The position numbers were made by a program, and so were the translations under genes. DNA of 12,878 bases from Pseudomonadota bacterium (GTDB lineage Bacteria; Pseudomonadota; Gammaproteobacteria; Burkholderiales; Burkholderiaceae_B): positions 1-12,878 of the forward strand of contig JAEYVD010000320.1 in NCBI GenBank assembly GCA_023432075.1. Direction: 5' to 3'. Every line of letters starts with the position of its first letter. Position 1 is the first letter of the stretch. Below are positions 1 through 7,537 of the stretch, piece by piece. The notes beneath the pieces are model-generated. The model made no database searches. It saw only the letters and a program-made list of their open reading frames with translations, and had not been told where the DNA came from.

Positions 1-779
1 CGCTTGAGCAACTGCGCAAACAACGCAAAGTACTCGTGGGCATCCATGTTGTTGACCTGGTCGCGCACCGGCGTCTTCATGTCGATGGCCGGATCCACCT
101 TGCCCTGCGGCGCTGTCCACGCCTTGCCCCAGCCGCTCAGCGGCGCGATCTTCACCTGGTCCTGCAGCTTGTGCACTTCTGCATAGTCCTCCGGCGTGCC
201 CGTGCAATAGATGCGCCCCAGCAGCCAGACGATGCTCGTGGGCGACTTGTATTGCTTCATGCCCTGCGGCACGGCGCCTTCCCAGCCCGGCCCCGTCACG
301 ACGAAGGTCTGCGCGCCAGTGCCCGTCGTGCGCTTGCCCGGCACGTCGATCACGGTTGTCCATCCATCCAGCAGCGGAAACAGCGCGTAGCGGCCGTTCA
401 TGTCGGGCAGGCTGATGACCCAGGGCTCGTCGCCGACATCGAAAAAGGCGGTGGTGTACAGGGTGTCGGCGTTCGGCGCCGTCACGTCGCGGAACTTGGC
501 GTCCGGATACTCGCGCAGCTTGATGAGCTGGCCCATCGGGGCGCGCGTGCCTTTAGGTTCGGCGACGTTGGTGATCACCCGGCGGGTCATCTCCATGGTC
601 ACCAGCGGGTAGGCGTAGATGTAGGCTTCAGTGGCCAGGACGAAACGGTCGTCGGCTTCCGGCAGGTTTGCCACCAGCCCTTCGGAGGCGGCTGCCGAGG
701 CCCGGAACGCCGGTCCCAGCGAACCTGCAGCCAGCAGGGCCAATCCCCCTGCGTTCAGTTTGCGGCGAGTTAGCTTCAT
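1..779 (-). CDS. DUF1254-family exported protein, 3' end cut off by window edge
   Basis: The first 259 codons are present and the gene continues past the left edge. The N-terminus (MKLTRRKLNAGGLALLAAG, then a small-residue stretch to about residue 31) looks like a Tat-type signal with an RR pair at 5-6, so the product is probably exported to the periplasm. Residues 45-145 carry the DUF1254 pattern: EAYIYAYPLV at 51-60, PNADTLYTTAFFDV at 102-115 and GRYALFPLLDGWT at 129-141. Family members usually also have a C-terminal DUF1214 domain, which would lie outside the window. The start is supported by GGAG 8 bases upstream of the ATG. The biochemical role of this family is not established. No partner gene is visible; the nearest gene upstream, a lipoprotein on the same strand, is 431 bp away. 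Confidence 0.9.
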   Translation of the reverse strand, partial: MKLTRRKLNAGGLALLAAGSLGPAFRASAAASEGLVANLPEADDRFVLATEAYIYAYPLVTMEMTRRVITNVAEPKGTRAPMGQLIKLREYPDAKFRDVTAPNADTLYTTAFFDVGDEPWVISLPDMNGRYALFPLLDGWTTVIDVPGKRTTGTGAQTFVVTGPGWEGAVPQGMKQYKSPTSIVWLLGRIYCTGTPEDYAEVHKLQDQVKIAPLSGWGKAWTAPQGKVDPAIDMKTPVRDQVNNMDAHEYFALFAQLLK

Positions 780-929
780 TGTTATCGCTCCAATGGATGG
801 GTCTGACGAAGTTCACTTCGGGGACTTCCAACAAGCACGACGATGTTCTTGCAAGCTAATGCGCATTCGGTGTCGATGTGGCGGGGCACGCTCCACAGAT
901 CAGGGTCAGGGGAACCACGGCAAACGGCC

Positions 930-959
930 GGCAGCGTGCCGCCGAAGGGCGGAGCTGCC
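930..959. repeat. Compound hairpin in intergenic DNA, possible dispersed repeat
   Basis: An outer stem GGCAGC/GCTGCC (930-935 with 954-959) encloses an inner stem CCGCC/GGCGG (939-943 with 948-952) closed by a GAAG loop. GC content is high and no T-run follows on either strand, so a simple intrinsic terminator is unlikely. It could be part of a dispersed palindromic repeat or an RNA-stabilising or transcription-attenuating structure. Only the pairing is seen; the repeat idea is inference because no second copy lies in this window. Confidence 0.35.
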
Positions 960-1176
960 TTTGTGCGCAGGGCCAAGGGGAAGCACGGTGCGCGAGCGCG
1001 CACGCGTGGGGAAGGCGGGGTGGACGTCCAAGAATGGGCTCCCTGAAGAAATCAGAGCAAACGCACCACTGAAGGAACTGGGCTACGGACCATCCATTCG
1101 ACCGGCTCGCGCGAGGACGAATCGGTTTCGGTCAATCTATGCGCAGTTTTTTAGCGGCTCAAGTAGCCGGAATGAC

Positions 1177-1200
1177 TACGACCATCCGCCATTGGTCGCA
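1177..1200 (-). terminator. Weak hairpin just after the lipoprotein stop
   Basis: Ten bases past the TAG stop of the 1211-2260 gene, 8-base arms (1177-1184 with 1193-1200, one G-T pair) enclose an 8-base loop. No T-run follows on the minus strand. It may cause termination or protect the 3' end of the mRNA, but it does not meet the usual intrinsic terminator pattern. Confidence 0.25.
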
Positions 1201-1210
1201 ATCCGCTGCC

Positions 1211-2260
1211 CTACTTGCCCTTGCCGATCGACAGGGGCACGCCCCACACCGGATCCTGCATGCCCTGCTTGCCCAGGGGCGTGATCTGCATCGGCTTGAG
1301 CTTGGACAGCAATTCGCGCTGCGCGTCGGTCAGGTTCGTGCGCTGCGCGAAGTACTTCTGCGCAAAATCCATCGGCGCCGGCCACGTGTAGACCGTGAAG
1401 TCTTCCAGCGGGCACTCGATCATCTTCGGATCCACCGCGCGGCAGGCGGACTGCTTGAACTTGTAGCTGGGCGTCTTCATGTGCATGCGCTGGCTGAGCA
1501 CCAGATCGCCGCCCTTGAGCGTGAAGCTGGCCAGCGCCAGCTTGGGCAGCACGCGCGACTGCACCTTGATGGCCGGGATGTCGCGCGACGTGGTGTCTTC
1601 GTAGTAACCGGCACGCGATCCTGGCGTGGTTTCGGTGACCTGCTGCTCGCCCCAGGCCACGCAGGCGCCCGACCCGCGATGCACCGCCGTGCAGACCTTC
1701 TGCGTGCGGGTCTGCGTGCCCGTGGTGCCTTCGTGCCAGTTCGTTTCCTTGTAGAACTCGCGATACAGCTCGGGCGACAGATACGCGGTGCCGTTGGCGC
1801 CCCGGCCCGACCCTTCCGCGCCGGGGCGCGCGCCGATCTGATTCAACGTGGCATTGAGCTTGTAATCGTCTCCACCTGTCAGCAGGTACTTGCCCGGCGG
1901 CAGGATGTGGACTTCAAACGCCTTGAACAAGTATGTCGTGTCCTTGTCCCGCTGCAGCGAGTTGTTCTGGAACTTGCGGCCGAAGGTGATGCGCGGGTCC
2001 GGTTCGAACATCCAGACGGTGTTGCCGGTCCAGGTCGTCATCAGCATCGCGTCCTTCAGCGAGGCGTGCGGCATCAGGTCCGCCACCAGCACCACGGCCA
2101 TGTTCGCCTTCATCGCCTCGCCGATCAGGTCGACCAGCTTGCCGTATCGCGGATCGTCCGCCGTGCCCTCGCCGTTGGACGACGGAATCGTGACGCAGCC
2201 CGACAGGGTCAGGGCGAGCGTCAGGGCAGACAGAGCAAGTCGCGGGCGCGGCAGGGACAT
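1211..2260 (-). CDS. Predicted lipoprotein of unknown function
   Basis: This 349-residue protein begins with a lipoprotein signal: a short basic start, a leucine/alanine-rich core and the lipobox LSGC with the lipidated cysteine at residue 22. The mature part therefore sits on a membrane facing the periplasm. I recognise no catalytic domain. Residues 40-120 have a regular alternation of hydrophobic and polar residues (VVLVADLM, TVWMFEPDPRITFG, AFEVHILPPGKYLLTGG) suggesting beta-structure. The region around 140-195 is rich in Gly, Thr and Glu, and cysteines occur at CTAVHRGSGAC and again near the end. The start is supported by AAGGA 8 bases before the ATG. The gene diverges from another lipoprotein gene across 323 bp, and a plausible promoter lies at 2300-2327. 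The gene is real; the function is unknown. Confidence 0.85.
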   Translation of the reverse strand: MSLPRPRLALSALTLALTLSGCVTIPSSNGEGTADDPRYGKLVDLIGEAMKANMAVVLVADLMPHASLKDAMLMTTWTGNTVWMFEPDPRITFGRKFQNNSLQRDKDTTYLFKAFEVHILPPGKYLLTGGDDYKLNATLNQIGARPGAEGSGRGANGTAYLSPELYREFYKETNWHEGTTGTQTRTQKVCTAVHRGSGACVAWGEQQVTETTPGSRAGYYEDTTSRDIPAIKVQSRVLPKLALASFTLKGGDLVLSQRMHMKTPSYKFKQSACRAVDPKMIECPLEDFTVYTWPAPMDFAQKYFAQRTNLTDAQRELLSKLKPMQITPLGKQGMQDPVWGVPLSIGKGK

Positions 2261-2299
2261 GGAATCGATCCTTGGGTCTGTGTTGGAGCAATGGCGCGC

Positions 2300-2327
2300 A
2301 TCCTACCGGCTCAGGAACGGTTCGCAA
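2300..2327 (-). promoter_or_regulatory. Candidate sigma70 promoter for the 1211-2260 lipoprotein
   Basis: On the minus strand TTGCGA (2327-2322) and TAGGAT (2305-2300) are separated by 16 bases. Each matches four of six consensus positions. Transcription would start near 2292 and give a leader of about 32 bases carrying the AAGGA ribosome site. The inverted repeat GCGCGA-AA-TCGCGC at 2370-2383 lies some 45 bp upstream and could be a regulator site, but nothing shows that directly. Confidence 0.4.
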
Positions 2328-2525
2328 CATCCAGTTTGGCCGCTGAAACAGTTGGTGGCAGGACACGCCGCGCGAAATCGCGCCGTCAACGCGTATTTCG
2401 GGCAAAGCAGCGGTAATGGGTTGTTTCGAATGTTTCGCTTGCGCGGGTCGAATCAGGCCTGCCCCGGCCTTGTCTCCCATCAACTTCAGCGGCCGACATC
2501 CGCCCGGCACGGCGGCCCGCGTGGT

Positions 2526-2531
2526 TACACT
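2526..2531 (+). promoter_or_regulatory. Candidate -10 element for the 2584-3636 lipoprotein
   Basis: TACACT (four of six matches to TATAAT) within GGTTACACT lies about 53 bp before the likely start codon, a sensible distance for a short leader. I see no good -35 hexamer 16-18 bp upstream, so an activator would be needed or the call is wrong. Confidence 0.25.
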
Positions 2532-2583
2532 CGCACTCTTTGCCGTCGCGCCACGGTCGATCCCGACCCTGGGCAAGCGGCAG

Positions 2584-3636
2584 ATGCGTGGAATGACCAT
2601 CACCAGAAAGCCGCTTAAAGCATTTGCATGCCTGCTGACCTCACTGCTGGGCGCCTGCGCCGGCAAGGGTCCGATGGGCGACGTCGAGCGCACCCTTACC
2701 GATCGCTACGGCGCCGACGTCCAGGTGGTGAGCATGCGCCCGCTGCGGCCGTCGGCCCCTTTCGCGCCGTGGAACGGCCTGTACGGCATCTACCTGCAAG
2801 ACCGCACCGACGCCGAGCTATTCATGGTGCGCCTGGGTCCCGAGGAAAGCCTGGCCACGCTGACCGGCCGCATCGACGCTGCCCGCCAGGAAAAGGACGC
2901 GCACGTCGCGCGGCAGAAAGCAGCATTGGCGCAATTGCAGGCGCTTGACTTGCGGGGCGACGCATTCTCGCTTCAGACGGCATCGCTCCATGGCGACGTG
3001 CGCTGGAAGGTGGCGTACTTTGCCGACGTTGATGCGTTGCGCCAGGACGGCGCCATGCTGGACGACGCGGCTTGGCGCACCCTGGGCCGCATCGTCCTCG
3101 CGGGGCTCTCGCCCGCGCCATCGATCGGCATCGTCCCCGCCACGCACCGCGCGGACTATCGCGCCGCTCTGGACAAGGGCTATCACGGCAAGATCGAGTT
3201 CATCGGCGGCCAGCCAGCGACCGCCTTGCAAAGCCTGGAAGACGGGGCCGATCCGTGGTGGTCGGTCGACGCCGCGGCCCTGCCCGCGCCGCATATCGTG
3301 ACCGAACGGCAAGCCGGCCTGCGCGAGGCCTGCTATGCGTCGATTGCCGCGCTGCGCGCCGAAAACACCTTCAAGACGCGCTACGGCATCTATGTGCAAC
3401 CGCGCATGAACGTGCTGCAGGCCTATCGCATTGCCGACCGGCTGCGCGACGCCGGTTTGCGGCAAGGCCACACGGCCTACGCCGTCCTGGACCGCGTGGG
3501 CGGCCGCATGGTGTTGCGCGGCATCGTCGCCGAGGACGCGCAGCATGGCCCCGATGCTTATACCGTCGAGGGCATGTACGCGTACACGTTCACCTTCGCC
3601 ACCGGCACGCTGCAGGTGCGCCGCTTGCCGGGGTGA
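2584..3636 (+). CDS. Predicted lipoprotein of unknown function
   Basis: From the ATG at 2584 the product is 350 residues. The N-terminus has a basic stretch (TRKPLK), a hydrophobic core and the lipobox LGAC with cysteine at residue 25, so it is probably a lipoprotein. I recognise no enzyme motif. About residues 45-110 and 265-345 have similar outlines (a YGIY strand, then a helix, then a hydrophobic strand): NGLYGIYLQDRTDAELFMVRL early and RYGIYVQPRMNVLQAYRIADRL late. The middle is helix-rich, including a charged segment (AARQEKDAHVARQKAALAQL) around 100-120. The start is uncertain because neither 2584 nor the in-frame ATG at 2593 has a strong ribosome site; both leave the lipobox intact. The frame is open back to 2416, but that extension would bury the signal peptide. 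The gene converges on the 3649-4692 gene with 12 bp between stops. Confidence 0.8.
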   Translation: MRGMTITRKPLKAFACLLTSLLGACAGKGPMGDVERTLTDRYGADVQVVSMRPLRPSAPFAPWNGLYGIYLQDRTDAELFMVRLGPEESLATLTGRIDAARQEKDAHVARQKAALAQLQALDLRGDAFSLQTASLHGDVRWKVAYFADVDALRQDGAMLDDAAWRTLGRIVLAGLSPAPSIGIVPATHRADYRAALDKGYHGKIEFIGGQPATALQSLEDGADPWWSVDAAALPAPHIVTERQAGLREACYASIAALRAENTFKTRYGIYVQPRMNVLQAYRIADRLRDAGLRQGHTAYAVLDRVGGRMVLRGIVAEDAQHGPDAYTVEGMYAYTFTFATGTLQVRRLPG

Positions 3637-3648
3637 AGTCGGCGCGGC

Positions 3649-4692
3649 TCAGTCGGCGCGCACGAAGAGCGCCAGCCGGTTCCAGTAGTCCACGCCCAGC
3701 AGCAGGCGATCGCCCAACGGCTTGAAGGCGAAGTCTCCGCCCTGGTTGTGCTGCATCTTGATAAGACCGCCATCGCGGCGCGCCTTCATGACAAGCGATC
3801 CATCGCCCTTGACGGCGCCATTCGCGCCGAAGACCAGTTCTCGCAGCGTGCCCATCGGACGCTTGTAGATCCCCTGCGGCAGTTGGGCCGGCGCGGCCTG
3901 CGCCAGCGCCTCGGCCGTCAGCGGCGCCAGGCTGTCGGCCAGCGCACACGCATCGGGACTGGCGATCGGGGCGGCGCACGCATGCTGCAGCATGGGCCGG
4001 GCATCGAGATACCGGCCGGCGGTCCAGGCCTCTTCGGCCGCCAGCGTGCACGTGCTCGCGGAAATTCCGTTCAGGCACGCGGCCTGCAGCGTCTTGTGGG
4101 CGGCCTCGCCCAGCGGGGCGGGCTGGCCGTCTTTACCCGATTCCAGTCCGCCGGCTTCGCGCCAGGCGTCCGGCAGCTTCTTGCACACGAACGGCAGGCC
4201 GCTGGCGCACAGGCTTTCCAGTTCCTTCAGGGGCGTCTCGTCGTAGGCGGCCAGGCATGCCATCAGGCCGCCCTTCCAGCACAGCGGCCAGACCTTGGCC
4301 TGCGGCAATTCGACGGGCGCGGCGCACGGGGCCGGCGTTTTCAGCACGTAAACCTGTTCAAACCCCACGTCGATGGACTTGCCGTCCGCGGGCAGCTTGT
4401 ATTCATCATCCAGACCCAGATCCAGGTTGTAGAACGCCAGTTTGCCGTTATCGACCTGGTAGTACAGCAGCTCGGGACCGCCCAGCGCGCTCTTGCGGAT
4501 CAGGTTGGAACTCAGCACGCGCATCTGGCCCCTTCCGTTGTCGTACTCGTACAGCCCGCACTGAAGCGGCGCCGAAGATTGGGCGTGCGCGGCCGGCGCA
4601 AGCCCGGCCAACAGCAAAAAGACAGGCAACATCGCGCAAAGACGATGGAGCGATTGCGCGATGCGGCTGCGCAAGCGGGAATGACGGGACAT
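3649..4692 (-). CDS. Cysteine-rich secreted protein of unknown function
   Basis: This 347-residue protein has a classical signal peptide: a basic n-region, the core MLPVFLLLAGLAPAA and a likely cut after AHAQ near residue 38. The mature part has ten cysteines (45, 123, 138, 146, 162, 170, 206, 215, 239, 249). Eight of them form pairs 8-10 residues apart in alanine-rich, probably helical stretches, a spacing reminiscent of disulfide-linked Sel1/Hcp-type helical repeats, though I see no clear Sel1 consensus. Flanking these are a beta-like N-terminal part (residues 45-120) and a C-terminal part (275-347) with an LRELVFGANGAVKGDG stretch. A periplasmic location with disulfides is inferred. The ribosome site is weak (AAAAGG, 14 bases upstream), so the start could lie further in, for example Met21, but that would shorten the signal's basic region. 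A TAGAAT -10-like element lies 71 bp upstream. Confidence 0.8.
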   Translation of the reverse strand: MSRHSRLRSRIAQSLHRLCAMLPVFLLLAGLAPAAHAQSSAPLQCGLYEYDNGRGQMRVLSSNLIRKSALGGPELLYYQVDNGKLAFYNLDLGLDDEYKLPADGKSIDVGFEQVYVLKTPAPCAAPVELPQAKVWPLCWKGGLMACLAAYDETPLKELESLCASGLPFVCKKLPDAWREAGGLESGKDGQPAPLGEAAHKTLQAACLNGISASTCTLAAEEAWTAGRYLDARPMLQHACAAPIASPDACALADSLAPLTAEALAQAAPAQLPQGIYKRPMGTLRELVFGANGAVKGDGSLVMKARRDGGLIKMQHNQGGDFAFKPLGDRLLLGVDYWNRLALFVRAD

Positions 4693-4762
4693 GAGTGATC
4701 AAGCCTTTTAAAGATTCAACGAGCGCGCATGAGCGCGCGCCGGGCGGTCTGCGCCCGCCGGC

Positions 4763-4768
4763 ATTCTA
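4763..4768 (-). promoter_or_regulatory. Candidate -10 element for the 3649-4692 gene
   Basis: TAGAAT on the minus strand matches five of six -10 positions. No acceptable -35 box is seen at the normal distance. If used, the leader would be about 60 bases and would begin near the GC-rich inverted repeat at 4741-4757 (CGGGCG/CGCCCG around a 5-base loop). Confidence 0.25.
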
Positions 4769-4792
4769 AATAGGCTTGATGTCACCGCGGCG

Positions 4793-4811
4793 AAAAACGG
4801 CCGGACGTTTT
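4793..4811 (-). terminator. Candidate terminator of the pao operon
   Basis: About 44 bases after the stop of the last gene (4855), AAAACG and CGTTTT pair around a 6-base loop. On the minus strand the stem ends in five T residues. The stem is short and only two of its six pairs are G-C, so it may be a weak terminator. It is also symmetrical enough to act on the other strand. Confidence 0.35.
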
Positions 4812-4854
4812 GATCTGGGTTGAACGGAACCGGTATTTACGACGGCATCGCCCG

Positions 4855-5322
4855 CTATGCCCGACGCAATGCGCGCGGCAGATCCGTGCCGTAGTCGTCA
4901 TGGGCATAGACCATTGCCGGCAAGGGCGACACGGAGCGGCCTCCTTGTTCCCATAGCATTTCGACCCAATCGGCCGCCACGTCGGCTATCGCATCCTGCA
5001 CGCAGAAGGGCGGCTCAGTGGAAAACATGGGCACCGGCGGCTCCAATCCTGCTTCTCCGTGCACCACGTCAAAGAGATCGCGGAAGCCCTCGATGGATTT
5101 ATTGAGCACATACAGATCCGGCCCTTCCAGCCCAATCACCACCGAAAAGGTCCCTTCGCCGCCCTGGTCGGGAAAGATGCCGAACTGGATCTCGCGCGCC
5201 TTGTCGGGCAATCGCGCGAACATGCCGGCCAGCGTGTGCAACGCGGCTGCCGTTTGCGCGTCCAGCGCGCGGCGCAGCGCGTCCTGATAGTCGTGTTTCG
5301 TCATCGCGCCAGCATAGCGCAT
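4855..5322 (-). CDS. Small conserved-looking protein of unknown function, last gene of pao operon
   Basis: A 155-residue soluble protein without signal peptide or membrane segment, rich in acidic residues (segments such as FPDQGGEGTF, HGEAGLEPPVP and AHDDYGTDLP). The first 45 residues look like an amphipathic helix (MTKHDYQDALRRALDAQ), followed by beta-like stretches (IQFGIF, FSVVIGLEGPDLYVLN) and a helix ending VAADWVEMLWEQ. It may match a domain of unknown function such as DUF6389, but that rests on memory of the pattern only. It starts 12 bp after the paoC stop on the same strand, so cotranscription is likely. GGGGTG lies 6 bases before the chosen ATG; a second in-frame ATG (5304) would start at MTKHDY. 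It occupies the place held in E. coli by the chaperone gene paoD but does not resemble XdhC/PaoD proteins, and I assign no role. Confidence 0.75.
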   Translation of the reverse strand: MRYAGAMTKHDYQDALRRALDAQTAAALHTLAGMFARLPDKAREIQFGIFPDQGGEGTFSVVIGLEGPDLYVLNKSIEGFRDLFDVVHGEAGLEPPVPMFSTEPPFCVQDAIADVAADWVEMLWEQGGRSVSPLPAMVYAHDDYGTDLPRALRRA

Positions 5323-5334
5323 GGTGGCACCCCA

Positions 5335-7533
5335 TCACGCGTCGACGGGCATCCCGGCCAGCAACTTGTCCAGCGTCACCGGATAGTCCCGCACGCGCAC
5401 GCCGGTCGCGTTGTACACCGCATTGGCGATGGCTGCCGCCACGCCGCACAGGCCCAGCTCGCCGACGCCCTTGGCCTTCATCGGCGACGACACCGGATCG
5501 TCTTCGTCCAGGAAGATGACCTCCTGACGCGGAATGTCGGCATGAACGGGAACCTCGTAGCTCGCCAGGTCATGATTGACGAAATAACCCAGTCGATGGT
5601 CGACGGCCAGCTCCTCCATCAACGCCGCGCCCACCCCCATGGTCATGGCGCCGATGACCTGGCTGCGCGCGGTTTTGGGATTGAGGATGCGGCCCGCGGC
5701 GCAGACGGCCAGCATGCGGCGCACGCGGGTCTCGCCGGTGGCGGCGTCCACGGCCACTTCCACGAAGTGCGCGCCGAAGGTGGACTGCTGGAATTTCTTG
5801 TCCAGATCGCCGAACTCTATCGCGTCTTCCGCGACCAGCTCGCCGCCCGACGCCGCGCGCACGAGGGGCGCGGCGCGTCCGCTGGCGTCGGTGACCGTGC
5901 CGTCCGCGAACACCGCGCCCGCGGCATCGAATCCCAACCGTTCAACGACCCGCGCGCGCAACTTCTCGCATGCCGCATAGACGCCCGCAGTCGAACTGTT
6001 TGCGCCCCACTGCCCGCCCGAGCCCGCCGATACGGGAAAGGACGAATCGCCCAGGCGCACGACCACGCGCGACAGCGGCACACCCAGCATTTCGGCCGCC
6101 GTCTGCGCAATGATGGTGTAACTGCCGGTGCCGATGTCAGTCATGTCGGTCTCGACGATCACGCGGCCCGTTGCATCCAGCCGCACGCGCGCGGCCGACT
6201 TGGTCACCAGGTTATTGCGAAAGGCGCTGGCCACGCCCAGGCCGATCAGCCACTGCCCTTCCCGGCGCGCACCGGGCTTGGGATCACGCTTGTCCCAGCC
6301 GAAGTGGCGGGCGCCGGTCTGCAGGCATTCGACAAACCGCCGGCGCGAGAACGGCCGTGACGGATCGGTGGGGTCGACTTGCGTATCGTTGATCACGCGG
6401 AACTGCACGGGATCCATGTCCAGCGCCTCGGCCATCTCGTCGATGGCGATTTCCAGCGCCATCATGCCGGGCGCCTCGCCGGGCGCGCGCATCGCGTTGC
6501 CTTCGGGCAGATCCAGCGTCATCAGGTTGAGCGCGGTGCGCTGGTTGGCGCCGGCATACAGCAGCTTGGTCTGCTGCACCGCCTCTTCGGGCTGGCCGTC
6601 CGGCAGGTCGCCGGACCAGCTTTCGTGCGAAATCGCCGTCAGCTTGCCGTCCTGTCCCGCGCCCAGCCGGATGCGTTGGATCGTGGCGGGCCGGTGCGTC
6701 GTGTTGTTGATCACCAGCGGGCGCGGCAGTGCCACCTTGACTGGCCTGCCCGCCTCGCGCGCGGCCAGCGCGGCCAGCAAGGCGTCCGCGCGCACGAAAA
6801 GCTTGCCCCCGAAACCGCCGCCAATGTAGGGCGAGATCAGGCGCACGTTCTCCTTGGGGATGCCCAGCGTGCGCGCCACGTCCGACCGCCCCCACGCGAT
6901 CATCTGGTTGGAGGTCCAGAGCGTGAGCTTGTCGCCCTTCCACACGGCGAGCGACGCGTGCGGCTCCATCATGGCGTGCGACTGGTCAGGCGTGGTGTAG
7001 GTGTGGTCGATCTTGACGGGCGCGTCGGCAAAGGCGGCGTCGAAGTCGCCGGCGTCCGTCTTCGGAATGTGCTTGCCTGCGGCGCCTTTATCCCGCAATG
7101 CCGCCAGGTCGTACGCACCCGGCGCCCGCGCATACTGCACGCGGATGAGCTTGGCGGCTGCGCGCGCCTCCTCGAAGGTGTTGGCCACCACCACGGCGAT
7201 GGCCTGGTGGTAGTGCTGGATTTCCGGGCCGCCCAGCAGCGTGGCCGTGTTCATCTTGCCCTTGCCCAGCTTGCCGGCGTTCTGCGCGGTCACGATGGCC
7301 AGGACGCCCGGTGCGCGGCGCGCGAGGTCGGTATCCATCGCGGTGATGGCGCCCTTTGCAATCGCGGCGCCCACCACGTAGCCGACAGCCGCATTCGGCG
7401 CGATGTCGTGATGCTCGTAGGCGTACGGGGCCTGGCCGCTCGTCTTGAGCGGGCCATCGATGCGATCGACGGGCTGGCCCACGACCTTGAGCTGGTCGAT
7501 GGGATTCTGTGTCGCGGGAGTCTCGAATTTCAT
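5335..7533 (-). CDS. paoC: Periplasmic aldehyde oxidoreductase, molybdenum cofactor subunit PaoC
   Basis: At 732 residues this is the length known for E. coli PaoC, the large subunit of the xanthine oxidase-family enzyme that oxidises aldehydes to carboxylic acids in the periplasm. Features in order: the N-terminal a/b hammerhead domain (about 15-140, with GQPVDRIDGPLKTSG at 19-33), the cofactor-binding motif GGGFGGK at 238-244, the MRAPGEAPG loop at 348-356, the SGSGGQWGANSS segment near 503-514, and GVGELG at 689-694. Glu692 is at the position of the base that activates the water/hydroxyl ligand, and Arg439 lies near the arginine described in the PaoC active site. The family uses molybdopterin cytosine dinucleotide, known from E. 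coli rather than visible here. The subunit has no signal of its own; export with Tat-tagged PaoA is inferred. It starts 4 bp after the paoB stop with AAGG close to the ATG. The aldehyde substrate cannot be read from sequence. Confidence 0.95.
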   Translation of the reverse strand: MKFETPATQNPIDQLKVVGQPVDRIDGPLKTSGQAPYAYEHHDIAPNAAVGYVVGAAIAKGAITAMDTDLARRAPGVLAIVTAQNAGKLGKGKMNTATLLGGPEIQHYHQAIAVVVANTFEEARAAAKLIRVQYARAPGAYDLAALRDKGAAGKHIPKTDAGDFDAAFADAPVKIDHTYTTPDQSHAMMEPHASLAVWKGDKLTLWTSNQMIAWGRSDVARTLGIPKENVRLISPYIGGGFGGKLFVRADALLAALAAREAGRPVKVALPRPLVINNTTHRPATIQRIRLGAGQDGKLTAISHESWSGDLPDGQPEEAVQQTKLLYAGANQRTALNLMTLDLPEGNAMRAPGEAPGMMALEIAIDEMAEALDMDPVQFRVINDTQVDPTDPSRPFSRRRFVECLQTGARHFGWDKRDPKPGARREGQWLIGLGVASAFRNNLVTKSAARVRLDATGRVIVETDMTDIGTGSYTIIAQTAAEMLGVPLSRVVVRLGDSSFPVSAGSGGQWGANSSTAGVYAACEKLRARVVERLGFDAAGAVFADGTVTDASGRAAPLVRAASGGELVAEDAIEFGDLDKKFQQSTFGAHFVEVAVDAATGETRVRRMLAVCAAGRILNPKTARSQVIGAMTMGVGAALMEELAVDHRLGYFVNHDLASYEVPVHADIPRQEVIFLDEDDPVSSPMKAKGVGELGLCGVAAAIANAVYNATGVRVRDYPVTLDKLLAGMPVDA

Positions 7534-7537
7534 GGCC

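Larger units (their letters stand above)
780..1210. other. Non-coding interval between lipoprotein and DUF1254 genes
   Basis: This 431-bp stretch holds no convincing gene; the short open frames in it on both strands lack family features and good ribosome sites. It should contain the promoter of the DUF1254 gene, but I find no confident -35/-10 pair. Visible structures are an inverted repeat with 6-bp arms (CGAAGT-TC-ACTTCG, 807-820) in the likely leader of the DUF1254 gene, a compound hairpin at 930-959, and 10-bp perfect palindromes TGGACGTCCA (1021-1030) and CTCGCGCGAG (1106-1115). Two small hairpins lie near the lipoprotein stop (1155-1169 and 1177-1200). Confidence 0.6.

Noticed and set aside
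1155..1169. Hairpin CGGCT/AGCCG next to a T-run as a terminator
   Set aside because: The T-run precedes the stem on the plus strand, and A residues follow it on the minus strand, so it fits neither direction.
1139..2416. 425-codon plus-strand open frame opposite the lipoprotein
   Set aside because: The minus-strand frame has a lipobox, a ribosome site and a promoter; the plus frame has only biased composition.
4741..4757. GC-rich hairpin CGGGCG/CGCCCG as terminator of the pao operon
   Set aside because: No T-run follows, and it lies nearer to the start of the next gene; the structure at 4793-4811 is a better candidate.
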